Shown here: positions 1 to 5,605 of the stretch, one piece after another
How the letters are laid out: every line of letters begins with the position of its first letter
How positions within the stretch are numbered: position 1 is the stretch's first letter
Origin: an uncultured Oscillospiraceae bacterium
GTDB taxonomy: Bacteria; Bacillota_A; Clostridia; Oscillospirales; Oscillospiraceae
Reading direction: 5' to 3'
Length of the DNA stretch: 15,169 bases
Assembly (NCBI GenBank): GCA_947631215.1
Contig: CANRKN010000044.1
Coordinates: 1 to 15,169, forward strand
The notes under the pieces: model-generated
What the model was told of the DNA's origin: nothing
Seen by the model: the letters and a program-made list of their open reading frames with translations, nothing else
Database searches by the model: none
Program-made: the position numbers and the translations under genes

Positions 1-270
1 ATGCAGTTCGACGCCGCCGTGAGCCCCATCGTGGCGGAGACGAAGTGCCCGGAGGACAAGGTGGCCGGCTACGCCAATACCTTCATCTTCCCGGACATCA
101 ACGCCGGCAACATCGGCTACAAGATCGCCCAGCGCCTGGGCGGCTTCGAGGCCTACGGCCCCATCCTGTGCGGCCTGAACGCCCCCATCAACGACCTATC
201 CCGCGGCTGCAACGCCGACGAAGTGTATTCGATGGCCATTATTACGGCTGCGCAGGCAAACATGGTATAA
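1..270 (+). CDS. pta: Phosphate acetyltransferase, C-terminal fragment (5' end outside window)
   Basis: This is the last 89 residues of phosphate acetyltransferase, which interconverts acetyl-CoA plus phosphate and acetyl phosphate plus CoA in the cytoplasm; with acetate kinase it makes ATP from acetyl-CoA. The sequence shows the conserved C-terminal core of the family: QFDAAV near the start, then FPDINAGNIGYKIAQRLGG (about residues 31-49), GPIL and NDLSRGC. The family is about 330 residues long, so roughly three quarters lies upstream. The ATG at position 1 is therefore probably an internal Met, not the start. The stop is TAA at 268-270. No acetate kinase gene follows; the next gene converges from the other strand. 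Identity is very confident. Only the start and the promoter are unknown. Confidence 0.95.
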   Translation: MQFDAAVSPIVAETKCPEDKVAGYANTFIFPDINAGNIGYKIAQRLGGFEAYGPILCGLNAPINDLSRGCNADEVYSMAIITAAQANMV

Positions 271-273
271 CCG

Positions 274-302
274 TCGTTTGAAAGGGAGACCCTTTCAAAC
301 GA
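274..302 (+). other. Perfect 13-bp hairpin just after pta
   Basis: Arms at 274-286 and 290-302 are perfectly complementary around a 3-nt AGA loop, four bases after the pta stop codon. No T-tract follows (the next bases are GAAAGCTG). It is therefore better read as an mRNA 3'-end stabiliser or part of a compound terminator than as a classical intrinsic terminator. Confidence 0.6.
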
Positions 303-330
303 GAAAGCTGCAGCCCGCTGCAGCGCAAAG

Positions 331-365
331 CGTCCCCGCCCGAATGGGCGGGGGCGTTCACGTTT
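331..365 (+). terminator. Possible pta terminator (GC-rich stem)
   Basis: An 11-bp GC-rich stem (331-341 with 346-356, one G:U pair, GAAT loop) is followed by a weak T-rich stretch, TTCACGTTT. It is a plausible rho-independent terminator for pta, although the T-run is interrupted. Confidence 0.5.
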
Positions 366-378
366 GCGGGCTGATAAG

Positions 379-443
379 TATGATTTCCGAGGTACACGCC
401 CCCGGAAATCATATCCCATTTTATTCGCCGCTCCGGCGGCGAA
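379..443. terminator. Two hairpins between convergent pta and the CAP-protein gene
   Basis: One hairpin has 11-bp arms at 379-389 and 403-413 and is followed on the plus strand by TCCCATTTTATT. A second has 8-bp arms at 424-431 and 436-443 with a 4-nt loop. They lie between the two convergent stop codons and probably end transcription from one or both sides. Neither is followed by a long uninterrupted T-run, so the direction of action is uncertain. Confidence 0.4.
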
Positions 444-464
444 CTCTGCGAGGCTTTATTTGGG

Positions 465-2594
465 TCACTTCGTCCCCCTGTGGGCCAGGCCGTCCTGCCA
501 CAGGCCCCAGGCGGCGTTATACTCGCCCCAGGCGTCGGTATAAAGGCACATGCCCTGAGAGCCGTAGCTGGGGCTGAAATACCCCCATCCGGCGCGGGTA
601 TAGGTCCACTGCCAGTCCGTGAGCATCTTGCCGGTGGTGCCGTTTTCGTTATCCACCTGGAGCATATACCAGGCCTTGCCGCCCTTGAGGTCGTCCAGGT
701 ACTGGAAACCCGTCAGCAGCTTGCCGTCGGCGTCGGCATAGTACCAAAGGTCGGCCCACTTGGAGCCGCCCTCGGCCTTGCCGATCCAGAAGTCGCCCAC
801 GCGCTTATAGTTTTTGAAGTAGTAGTAATCCCCGGTCTCCGGCACATACCGCCAGCCGGTGCCCCCCGCGGGCGGCTTGATGCTCTCAAGAGAGGGCTCG
901 CCGGCAGTGCCGTCCAGGGACTTGAAGGTAAAGCCATGCTGCCTGGCAAAGGCCTGGGCCGTGGAGCCGGCGTGGCCGTACACGGTGGCGGTCCCGGCCA
1001 GTCCCAGGGTCTCGCCGCCGCCCCACGCATCCTCCTCGATCTCGCAGTCCGGGTTCAGGACGGTGACGGAGGTCAGCTTTTCACAGGCGCCGAACGCGGT
1101 CGCGCCGATCTTCGTGACCGAGGCGGGGATCTCTATTTTGGTCAGCTCGCTGTATTCAAATGCCTCCGTGCCGATTTCGGTGAGGCCCTCGGGCAGGGTG
1201 ACGCCCGTCAGGCCGGAGAGCATGAACGCGCCGGCCCGCACGGTCTTCACGGAGGAGGGGACGGTATACGTCCCCGTCCTGCCCCAGGGGCAGCAGACCA
1301 GCTCGCTCATGTCCTTCGTGAACAGGACGCCGTCCTTTTCCACGTAGCTCTCATTGCCCGGGGCCGGCCTGACGGTCAGTCCGGAGCCCGAAAACGCGTA
1401 GTCTTCAACAGTCGTGACAGCGGCGGGCAGGGTGAGCTCATCAAAACCGAACGTACCGTTGAAGGCGCCCACGCCGATGCTGGTCAATGTGCTGGGCAGG
1501 GATATCTCCGTCACATTCAGCAGGTCGTCGCTGGCAAACACGAAGGCGCCGATGCGGGTGATGCCCTCCTCCACAACGATCCTGCGGACGTTCCGGGGGT
1601 CGAAGTCCTCACCCCAGAGCGTGTAGGAATAGTCATAGTCCTCCATCTCGCCCTCGCCGGAGAAGGTGAGGGTGCCGTCGGCGGTGAGATACCATATCAT
1701 ATTGTCCCAATCATAGCCGCAGTAGCCGCCGGCCACCGCGCCGGCCGGGAGCGTGGGCGGCGCATAGAGATCGGCCGCGCCGGAATTTTCATAGCCGAAC
1801 TCCTGCACCCAAAAATACGCGCCGTTATATATAAAGCAGGCGATACCAATGGCCGTATACCGGCTGCTCAGCATGGTCCGGCGGTGGCCCTGGCCGGCGT
1901 AGCCATAATTTGTCTCCGCCCACCCGTCGAAGATGCTCTGCATCGAGCCAAGGGGCCCCGTTCCATAGGCGATGTTTTCGGCCCAGGTGGATACGCCGTG
2001 TATTATCAGGGAATCGGGCATGGTCCCGTCCGGGCGAATATGGTCAAAGTTGAGTACCAGCTCCGCCGCCCGCCACATGGCGATCCGTTCCAGAGCGTAG
2101 TCGTATGTAAGGGGCTGCAGGTCCTGCAGGACCACCTTGGCGGTATTGGTCTCGTTCCAATACCAGGCGTCGGGGCCGGTGCGGAAGTCGTTGACCAGAT
2201 CCAGCATCTTTCTCGCGCTGTAGCCGTCGTACATGCCGCTGGCGATGATGGGAGACACCAGATAGGCGTCGCCCAGTCCATCCTCCTCGCGGGATGCGGG
2301 GGCAGGTTCGTCGATGGCCGCGGCCGAGGGCATGTCAGCGATCTCAGGTTCCCAGACCGGGACCGCGGGCGCCTCCTCGGGCATGGGCTCCGCCGGGGCC
2401 GCCTCTACAGGCGCCGCGGGCTCTTCCACGATGGGGGCCTCCTCCGGGGCCGCAGGCTCCTCCATGACGGGGGCTTCTTCCTCCACGGGCGCCGCGGGCT
2501 CCTCCGCCTGGAATTCATCCGCCGCAAACGCGGGGACCGCCAGGCTCAGAGCTATGACCAGCGCCAGGAGCAGGGATAATACGCGCTTTTTCAT
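465..2594 (-). CDS. Secreted CAP-domain / leucine-rich-repeat surface protein with C-terminal wall-binding-like module
   Basis: A 709-residue exported protein of unknown specific role. A Sec signal peptide (about residues 1-25, KKR then a Leu/Ala core ending AFAA) precedes a Glu/Pro/Ala-rich linker (26-105). A CAP (SCP/PR-1) domain spans about 126-267, with H185 in FDHIRPDG, E206 in WAENIAYG, H237 in GQGHRR, and the terminal WVQEFG. A GTLTFSGEGEM segment (about 307-317) introduces BspA-type leucine-rich repeats (about 335-560, units such as LPEGLTEIGTEAFEYSELT). The tail at 578-709 is rich in Trp/Tyr/Gly and resembles divergent choline/glucan-binding repeats (WYYADADGKLLTG). It matches the tail of the other secreted protein at 7252-9570. 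The start ATG has AGGAGG nine bases upstream. It is probably attached non-covalently to the cell wall: no LPXTG motif is visible. CAP domains in bacteria are of uncertain activity; the His/Glu residues seen here suggest a preserved cavity. Confidence 0.85.
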   Translation of the reverse strand: MKKRVLSLLLALVIALSLAVPAFAADEFQAEEPAAPVEEEAPVMEEPAAPEEAPIVEEPAAPVEAAPAEPMPEEAPAVPVWEPEIADMPSAAAIDEPAPASREEDGLGDAYLVSPIIASGMYDGYSARKMLDLVNDFRTGPDAWYWNETNTAKVVLQDLQPLTYDYALERIAMWRAAELVLNFDHIRPDGTMPDSLIIHGVSTWAENIAYGTGPLGSMQSIFDGWAETNYGYAGQGHRRTMLSSRYTAIGIACFIYNGAYFWVQEFGYENSGAADLYAPPTLPAGAVAGGYCGYDWDNMIWYLTADGTLTFSGEGEMEDYDYSYTLWGEDFDPRNVRRIVVEEGITRIGAFVFASDDLLNVTEISLPSTLTSIGVGAFNGTFGFDELTLPAAVTTVEDYAFSGSGLTVRPAPGNESYVEKDGVLFTKDMSELVCCPWGRTGTYTVPSSVKTVRAGAFMLSGLTGVTLPEGLTEIGTEAFEYSELTKIEIPASVTKIGATAFGACEKLTSVTVLNPDCEIEEDAWGGGETLGLAGTATVYGHAGSTAQAFARQHGFTFKSLDGTAGEPSLESIKPPAGGTGWRYVPETGDYYYFKNYKRVGDFWIGKAEGGSKWADLWYYADADGKLLTGFQYLDDLKGGKAWYMLQVDNENGTTGKMLTDWQWTYTRAGWGYFSPSYGSQGMCLYTDAWGEYNAAWGLWQDGLAHRGTK

Positions 2595-2643
2595 GTTCCA
2601 TTCCTCCTATCGTTATCGTTGGGATGTCTTCTATTTGGTCTTT

Positions 2644-2672
2644 ATTATATCTGCATTTCAGATATAAATCAA
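2644..2672 (-). promoter_or_regulatory. Sigma-A promoter of the CAP-protein gene
   Basis: Read on the minus strand, -35 TTGATT (2672-2667) is separated by exactly 17 bp from a perfect -10 TATAAT (2649-2644). Transcription would start near 2637, giving a leader of about 43 nt ending in AGGAGG and the ATG at 2594. This is among the best promoter matches in the window. Confidence 0.8.
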
Positions 2673-2690
2673 TATCTGATATCCGGATAT
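2646..2690. promoter_or_regulatory. Cluster of ATATCTG palindromes over the CAP-gene promoter (operator candidate)
   Basis: ATATCTG or its complement occurs at 2647-2653, 2659-2665 and 2672-2678, followed by a perfect 12-bp palindrome, ATATCCGGATAT (2679-2690). The first pair forms 8-bp inverted arms (2646-2653 and 2659-2666) that cover the -10 edge and the whole spacer. The second pair brackets the -35 box. A dimeric repressor or activator site is the natural reading; the regulator is not identifiable here. Confidence 0.5.
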
Positions 2691-2692
2691 TC

Positions 2693-2739
2693 GTCAGCGC
2701 AAGCGCTGCCAGCCCCTTTGCACAGAGGAGGCTTTTTTG
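2693..2739. repeat. Partial copy of the intergenic palindromic repeat
   Basis: A CAGCGC-AA-GCGCTG hairpin (2695-2708) is followed by an imperfect stem (about 2711-2733) and TTTTTT. It matches the right half of the element at 9591-9714 (GTCAGCGC, CAGCCCC, CTTTGCACA). On the reverse strand it also matches that element's left end (AAAAGCCTCC then CTGTGCAA). It looks like a shortened or decayed copy. The T-run would make it a plus-strand terminator, but no plus-strand gene lies upstream. Confidence 0.6.
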
Positions 2740-2954
2740 CCTGCCCGACGGGCGGTGAGAACCGGCAGTGTGCCGAATGCGGTTGGTGAGCGAAGCGAAC
2801 TTTAGCAGTAGGCATACTGCCGGGCTCAGCCGCCCTGGCGCCACGCTGGCATAGAGCGCGGACGGGCCCGACAGTATCCCGGCTCACTTGTTACGCTGTG
2901 CTCACGAGCCGTGAGACCGTGACACTGCCGGCTCCCGCCGCGCGTCAAAGCCCC
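2740..2954. other. Non-coding stretch bounded by a 10-bp inverted repeat
   Basis: No convincing gene is seen here. CCGGCAGTGT at 2762-2771 is perfectly repeated in inverted orientation at 2922-2931. Inside are small hairpins: GCAGTA/TACTGC around 2805-2820, and CTCACG/CGTGAG at 2901-2915. The structure could be a mobile-repeat remnant or a structured RNA. I cannot assign a family, and there is no clear promoter dedicated to it. Confidence 0.35.
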
Positions 2955-2983
2955 TTGCCGGGCCGCGCCGTTTATGGCATAAT
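2955..2983 (+). promoter_or_regulatory. Candidate tadA promoter (extended -10)
   Basis: TTGCCG (2955-2960), a 17-bp spacer and CATAAT (2978-2983) preceded by TGG, giving an extended -10. Predicted initiation near 2990 would leave only about 11 nt of leader, with the Shine-Dalgarno almost at the 5' end. That is short but possible. Confidence 0.45.
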
Positions 2984-3000
2984 AACTCCGAGGTGATGGT

Positions 3001-3447
3001 ATGGACCGGGAGGAGTATATGTGCCTGGCGCTGGCGGAGGCGGAAAAGGCCGCCGGGACGGGCGACGTGCCCGTGGGGTGCGTCATCGCGGACGCCGCGG
3101 GGCGCGTCATCGGCGCGGGCCATAACCGCCGGGAGGAGCGGCAAAACGCCGTCCGCCACGCGGAGATCGAGGCCATCGAGGCGGCCTGCGCCGCCGTGGG
3201 CGCCTGGCGGCTGGAGGGCTGTACGCTCTATGTGACGCTGGAGCCCTGCCCCATGTGCGCCGGGGCCATCCTGAACGCCCGCATCCCCACGGTGGTCTAC
3301 GGGGCCAAGGAGCCCCTCACCGGCTCCTGCGGCAGCGTGCTGAACCTCTTCGAGGAACGCTACGGCTTCCATCCCGCCATCTACGGCGGCGTGCTGGCGG
3401 ACGAGTGCGCCTCGCTGTTGACAGAGTTTTTCAAGGACAAACGATAA
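3001..3447 (+). CDS. tadA: tRNA-specific adenosine deaminase TadA
   Basis: A 148-residue cytidine/deoxycytidylate-deaminase-fold enzyme that converts A34 to inosine in the anticodon of tRNA-Arg(ACG), allowing CGU/CGC/CGA decoding. The zinc-binding, catalytic signature is complete: H53-A-E55 (E55 is the proton shuttle) and P82-C83-P84-M85-C86. N42 of the GHNRRE stretch is also in its usual place. Length is typical for the family. The start at 3001 is fixed by GAGGTGAT (2990-2997), an eight-base match to the 16S 3' end, overlapping the approach to the ATG. It stands alone in its transcription unit, facing aqpZ across a shared terminator. Inosine-34 from this enzyme and the CCG tRNA-Arg at 13236-13312 together cover the CGN codon box (inference). 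Confidence 0.95.
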   Translation: MDREEYMCLALAEAEKAAGTGDVPVGCVIADAAGRVIGAGHNRREERQNAVRHAEIEAIEAACAAVGAWRLEGCTLYVTLEPCPMCAGAILNARIPTVVYGAKEPLTGSCGSVLNLFEERYGFHPAIYGGVLADECASLLTEFFKDKR

Positions 3448-3480
3448 AAAGACCGGCTCCCGCTCGGGAGCCGGTCGCTT
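3446..3480. terminator. Bidirectional terminator between tadA and aqpZ
   Basis: A perfect 11-bp stem (3451-3461 with 3466-3476, GCTC loop) has AAAAA on its left and GCTTGCTTTATT on its right. The minus-strand reading gives a canonical stem plus TTTTT, terminating aqpZ. The plus-strand reading has a weaker T-rich tail for tadA. Confidence 0.8.
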
Positions 3481-3494
3481 GCTTTATTGGCAGG

Positions 3495-4181
3495 TCAATT
3501 TTTGATCGCCTTGTAGACCAGGGCCGCCAGGGCCGCGCCCACAAAGGGGCCGACGATGAACACCCACAGGCAGGCCAGCGGCGCGCCGTTGCCGGTGATG
3601 GAGGCCACCAGGGCGGGGCCGAAGCTGCGGGCGGGGTTCACGGAGGTGCCCGTGAGGCCGATGCCCAGGATGTGGACCAGGGTCAGGGTCAGGCCGATGA
3701 TGAGGCCGCCGAAGGAGCCGTGGCCGGCCTTGCTGTCGGTGACGCCCAGGATGGTGAGCACGAAGATGAAGGTCAGCACGACCTCCACCAGCAGGCCCGC
3801 CGCGGCGCTGCCATTGACGCCGCCCAGGCCGTTGGAGCCGAAGCCGCCGGTCATGTCGGTGACGCCGCCCAGGCCGAAGATAGCGGCCAGCAGGCCCGCG
3901 CCGGCGAGAGCCCCCAGGCACTGACTGACGACATAGCCCACGAAGTCCTTGGCGCTCATGCCGCCGCTCATCAGTACGCCCAAGCTCACAGCCGGGTTGA
4001 TGTGGCAGCCGGACACGTTGCCCACGCAGTAGGCCATGCCCACGATCACCAGGCCGAAGGCCAGGGCGGTCAGGATGTAGCCGCCGCCGGCGGCCGCGTC
4101 GCAGCCCACCAGCATCGCGGTGCCGCAGCCCATGACCACCAGAACGCAGGTGCCGATGAACTCAGCGATGTACTTTTTCAT
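3495..4181 (-). CDS. aqpZ: Aquaporin Z-type water channel (MIP family)
   Basis: A 228-residue six-helix membrane channel for rapid water flow. Both pore-forming half-helices are present: N62-P63-A64 in CHINPAVSLG and N182-P183-A184 in TSVNPARSFG. The aromatic/arginine selectivity filter aligns with E. coli AqpZ residue for residue with an offset of four: F42, H170, T179 and R185. This favours a water-selective aquaporin over a glycerol facilitator, which would have Gly in place of the filter His. The start ATG is preceded by GGAGGA six bases upstream. It lies 39 bp downstream of the GHMP kinase gene on the same strand and no terminator separates them, so they are likely co-transcribed. The functional link is not obvious, though osmotic balance and sugar metabolism could be related. 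Confidence 0.93.
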   Translation of the reverse strand: MKKYIAEFIGTCVLVVMGCGTAMLVGCDAAAGGGYILTALAFGLVIVGMAYCVGNVSGCHINPAVSLGVLMSGGMSAKDFVGYVVSQCLGALAGAGLLAAIFGLGGVTDMTGGFGSNGLGGVNGSAAAGLLVEVVLTFIFVLTILGVTDSKAGHGSFGGLIIGLTLTLVHILGIGLTGTSVNPARSFGPALVASITGNGAPLACLWVFIVGPFVGAALAALVYKAIKN

Positions 4182-4214
4182 TTTTGTTCCTCCGTATATT
4201 AATTTTTGTTCCTC
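4181..4214 (-). repeat. 12-bp direct repeat carrying duplicated Shine-Dalgarno-like sequence
   Basis: The plus-strand sequence TTTTTGTTCCTC occurs at 4181-4192 and again at 4203-4214. On the coding (minus) strand this is GAGGAACAAAAA twice in the gap between the kinase stop and the aqpZ start. Only the copy next to the ATG has a start codon after it. Confidence 0.7.
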
Positions 4215-4220
4215 ACAAAA

Positions 4221-5378
4221 TCAATATCCCAGGAGAGATGCCGCCTCCTCGGGGAAGCGCCGGTCGGCGAACAGGGCCTTGTCGTCCTGGGCCAGGCACA
4301 CCCCCCGCTCGCTCACGTGGATGCGGCGGCAGGCACCCTCGCCGAAGAGCCTGTCCATGGCCGCCTGGTACATCTCAAAATGCTCCTCCGGGGCCAGGGC
4401 CAGGATATACCCGGCAAAGCCGCCCCGATGGGGCCGCCAGGCCCCCCGGCCCGCCAGGGCCGTGCCCGAGGCCTCCAGGCCCTTGGACAGGTTCTCCCCC
4501 CAGCCGGCGGGGCTTATGGTGCGCAGGATGCGCTCGGCGCTGCGGCCGGACTGGTTCATAAGGTCCATGTATCGCTGCCCGTCCCGCAGGCCCAGGGCGT
4601 CCGCCATGGAGGACACCCGCCACGTCTCGTCAAAGAAATGCCGGGCCCGGATCCACTGGGGGTCGTTCTGGTGGGCGGGGAACTGCTCGTCGAAGGCGGT
4701 GGCCCGCACCCGGGCCAGCACCGGCTCGCCGAAGGCCTTTGCCACGGCGGACATGTCCGCCCCAACGCTGTTCCGGTCCGCCCGGGGGATGGTCTTCTCC
4801 CCGGTATCCGTCAGGCACAGGGCCAGGCCCAGGCCGTCAAAGTCGCAGGATATGGGCACGATCTTGTTTTCCAGCGCGTCCAGGTACACGCCCCCGCCCA
4901 TGGCGCAGGCCAGGGGGTCCACCAAACTGCACACCTTTCCGAACCAGCGGTTGACCGCCTTCTGGGCCGCCCGGGCCAGCTCCTCAGGGGCCGCCTCCGC
5001 CCCGGAGAAAGCCGCCAGCATGTACCCCGTCAGCACGCACAGGGCGCTGGACGAGGAGAAGCCCCGCCCGGCGGGCAGGTCGCTGAAGAGGTAGGCGTCA
5101 AAGCCCCGCAGGCCGGGGATGGTCTCGGCAAGGCTCGCCGCCATGCCCCGCACCAAGGCGGAGGGCCGGCCCTTCTCGTGCTCGTCCGGCCAGAGGCGGC
5201 TCAGGTCCACCTCAATGGGCTCGAACCCCTCGCAGAAGATGCGCACCACGCCCTCGTCATTCGGTTCCGCCTCCGCCGTGATGCCTCTGTCCATGGCGGC
5301 GGCCATGATCCGTCCGCGCTGCTGGCCCGTATGGCTGCCGACCAGCTCCACGCGGCCCGGACAGAAAAATCGTGTCAT
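4221..5378 (-). CDS. Galactokinase-like GHMP kinase with altered sugar-binding motif
   Basis: A 385-residue cytoplasmic sugar kinase of the GHMP superfamily, related to clostridial galactokinases. Family motifs: PGRVELVGSHTG (7-18); the ATP-binding loop LPAGRGFSSSSAL (101-113); SLVDPLACAMGG (151-162), with D154 at the catalytic-base position; and GGFAGYILAL (319-328). Galactokinases normally read GEHTD or GNHTD in motif 1. Here Glu/Asn is S15 and the sugar-contacting Asp is G18, while the Arg (R9) is kept. The usual segment of about 20-40 residues before motif 1 is missing. No ATG, GTG or TTG lies between the ATG at 5378 and the upstream in-frame TAA (about 5487), so this start is the only canonical one; GGAG precedes it by five bases. 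The substrate may not be galactose, or activity may be reduced. It heads the kinase-aqpZ unit and is divergent from pncB. Confidence 0.8.
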   Translation of the reverse strand: MTRFFCPGRVELVGSHTGQQRGRIMAAAMDRGITAEAEPNDEGVVRIFCEGFEPIEVDLSRLWPDEHEKGRPSALVRGMAASLAETIPGLRGFDAYLFSDLPAGRGFSSSSALCVLTGYMLAAFSGAEAAPEELARAAQKAVNRWFGKVCSLVDPLACAMGGGVYLDALENKIVPISCDFDGLGLALCLTDTGEKTIPRADRNSVGADMSAVAKAFGEPVLARVRATAFDEQFPAHQNDPQWIRARHFFDETWRVSSMADALGLRDGQRYMDLMNQSGRSAERILRTISPAGWGENLSKGLEASGTALAGRGAWRPHRGGFAGYILALAPEEHFEMYQAAMDRLFGEGACRRIHVSERGVCLAQDDKALFADRRFPEEAASLLGY

Positions 5379-5501
5379 AGTCGCTCCGTAGCCTCGAATA
5401 TACCGTGTTCCGCGGGCCGAAAGGCCCTGAATGACCGGGTTTTTATCCGTTCCCGACGGCGCCGGGAGATTTGTCCCAAGCGCACGTTATAGTACACCAT
5501 T

Positions 5502-5558
5502 TTTACTTTAATCTTGTAATATTATATAATTGCTTTCCCTGCTATTCAACGCTATAAT
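5502..5558 (+). promoter_or_regulatory. Tandem candidate sigma-A promoters for pncB
   Basis: Upstream promoter: TTTACT (5502-5507), 17 bp, TATAAT (5525-5530). Downstream promoter: TTGCTT (5530-5535), 17 bp, TATAAT (5553-5558). Both spacers are ideal and both -10 boxes are perfect. The downstream one gives a leader of about 40 nt before the ATG at 5606. A 7-bp inverted repeat, TTGTAAT (5514-5520) and ATTACAA (5560-5566), flanks the downstream promoter and could be an operator. Confidence 0.65.
5521..5549 (-). promoter_or_regulatory. Candidate promoter for the GHMP kinase-aqpZ unit
   Basis: On the minus strand, TTGAAT (5549-5544), 17 bp and TATAAT (5526-5521) form a good sigma-A promoter that overlaps the pncB promoters face to face. 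It would give a leader of about 135 nt before the kinase ATG. The leader contains a small GGGCC/GGCCC hairpin around 5415-5428. A second weaker -10, TATAAC, lies at 5491-5486. Confidence 0.55.
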
Positions 5559-5605
5559 GATTACAAAAATGGAACGCCGGACCATAGCCCGGGGAGGAAA
5601 AACAA

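Noticed and set aside
480..2579. A 699-codon open frame on the plus strand, opposite the CAP-protein gene
   Set aside because: It has no signal, domain or ribosome site and is rich in Ala/Gly/Arg. It is the expected antisense shadow of a GC-rich gene. The same applies to the long antisense frames at 4206-5492, 5561-7042, 7219-9654 and 9808-11364.
2708..2736. A plus-strand intrinsic terminator (imperfect stem plus six Ts)
   Set aside because: No plus-strand gene lies upstream; it is better explained as part of the partial repeat element.
5559..5605. A NAD-sensing riboswitch in the pncB leader
   Set aside because: The leader from the downstream promoter is only about 40 nt with no stable fold, too short for a known aptamer.
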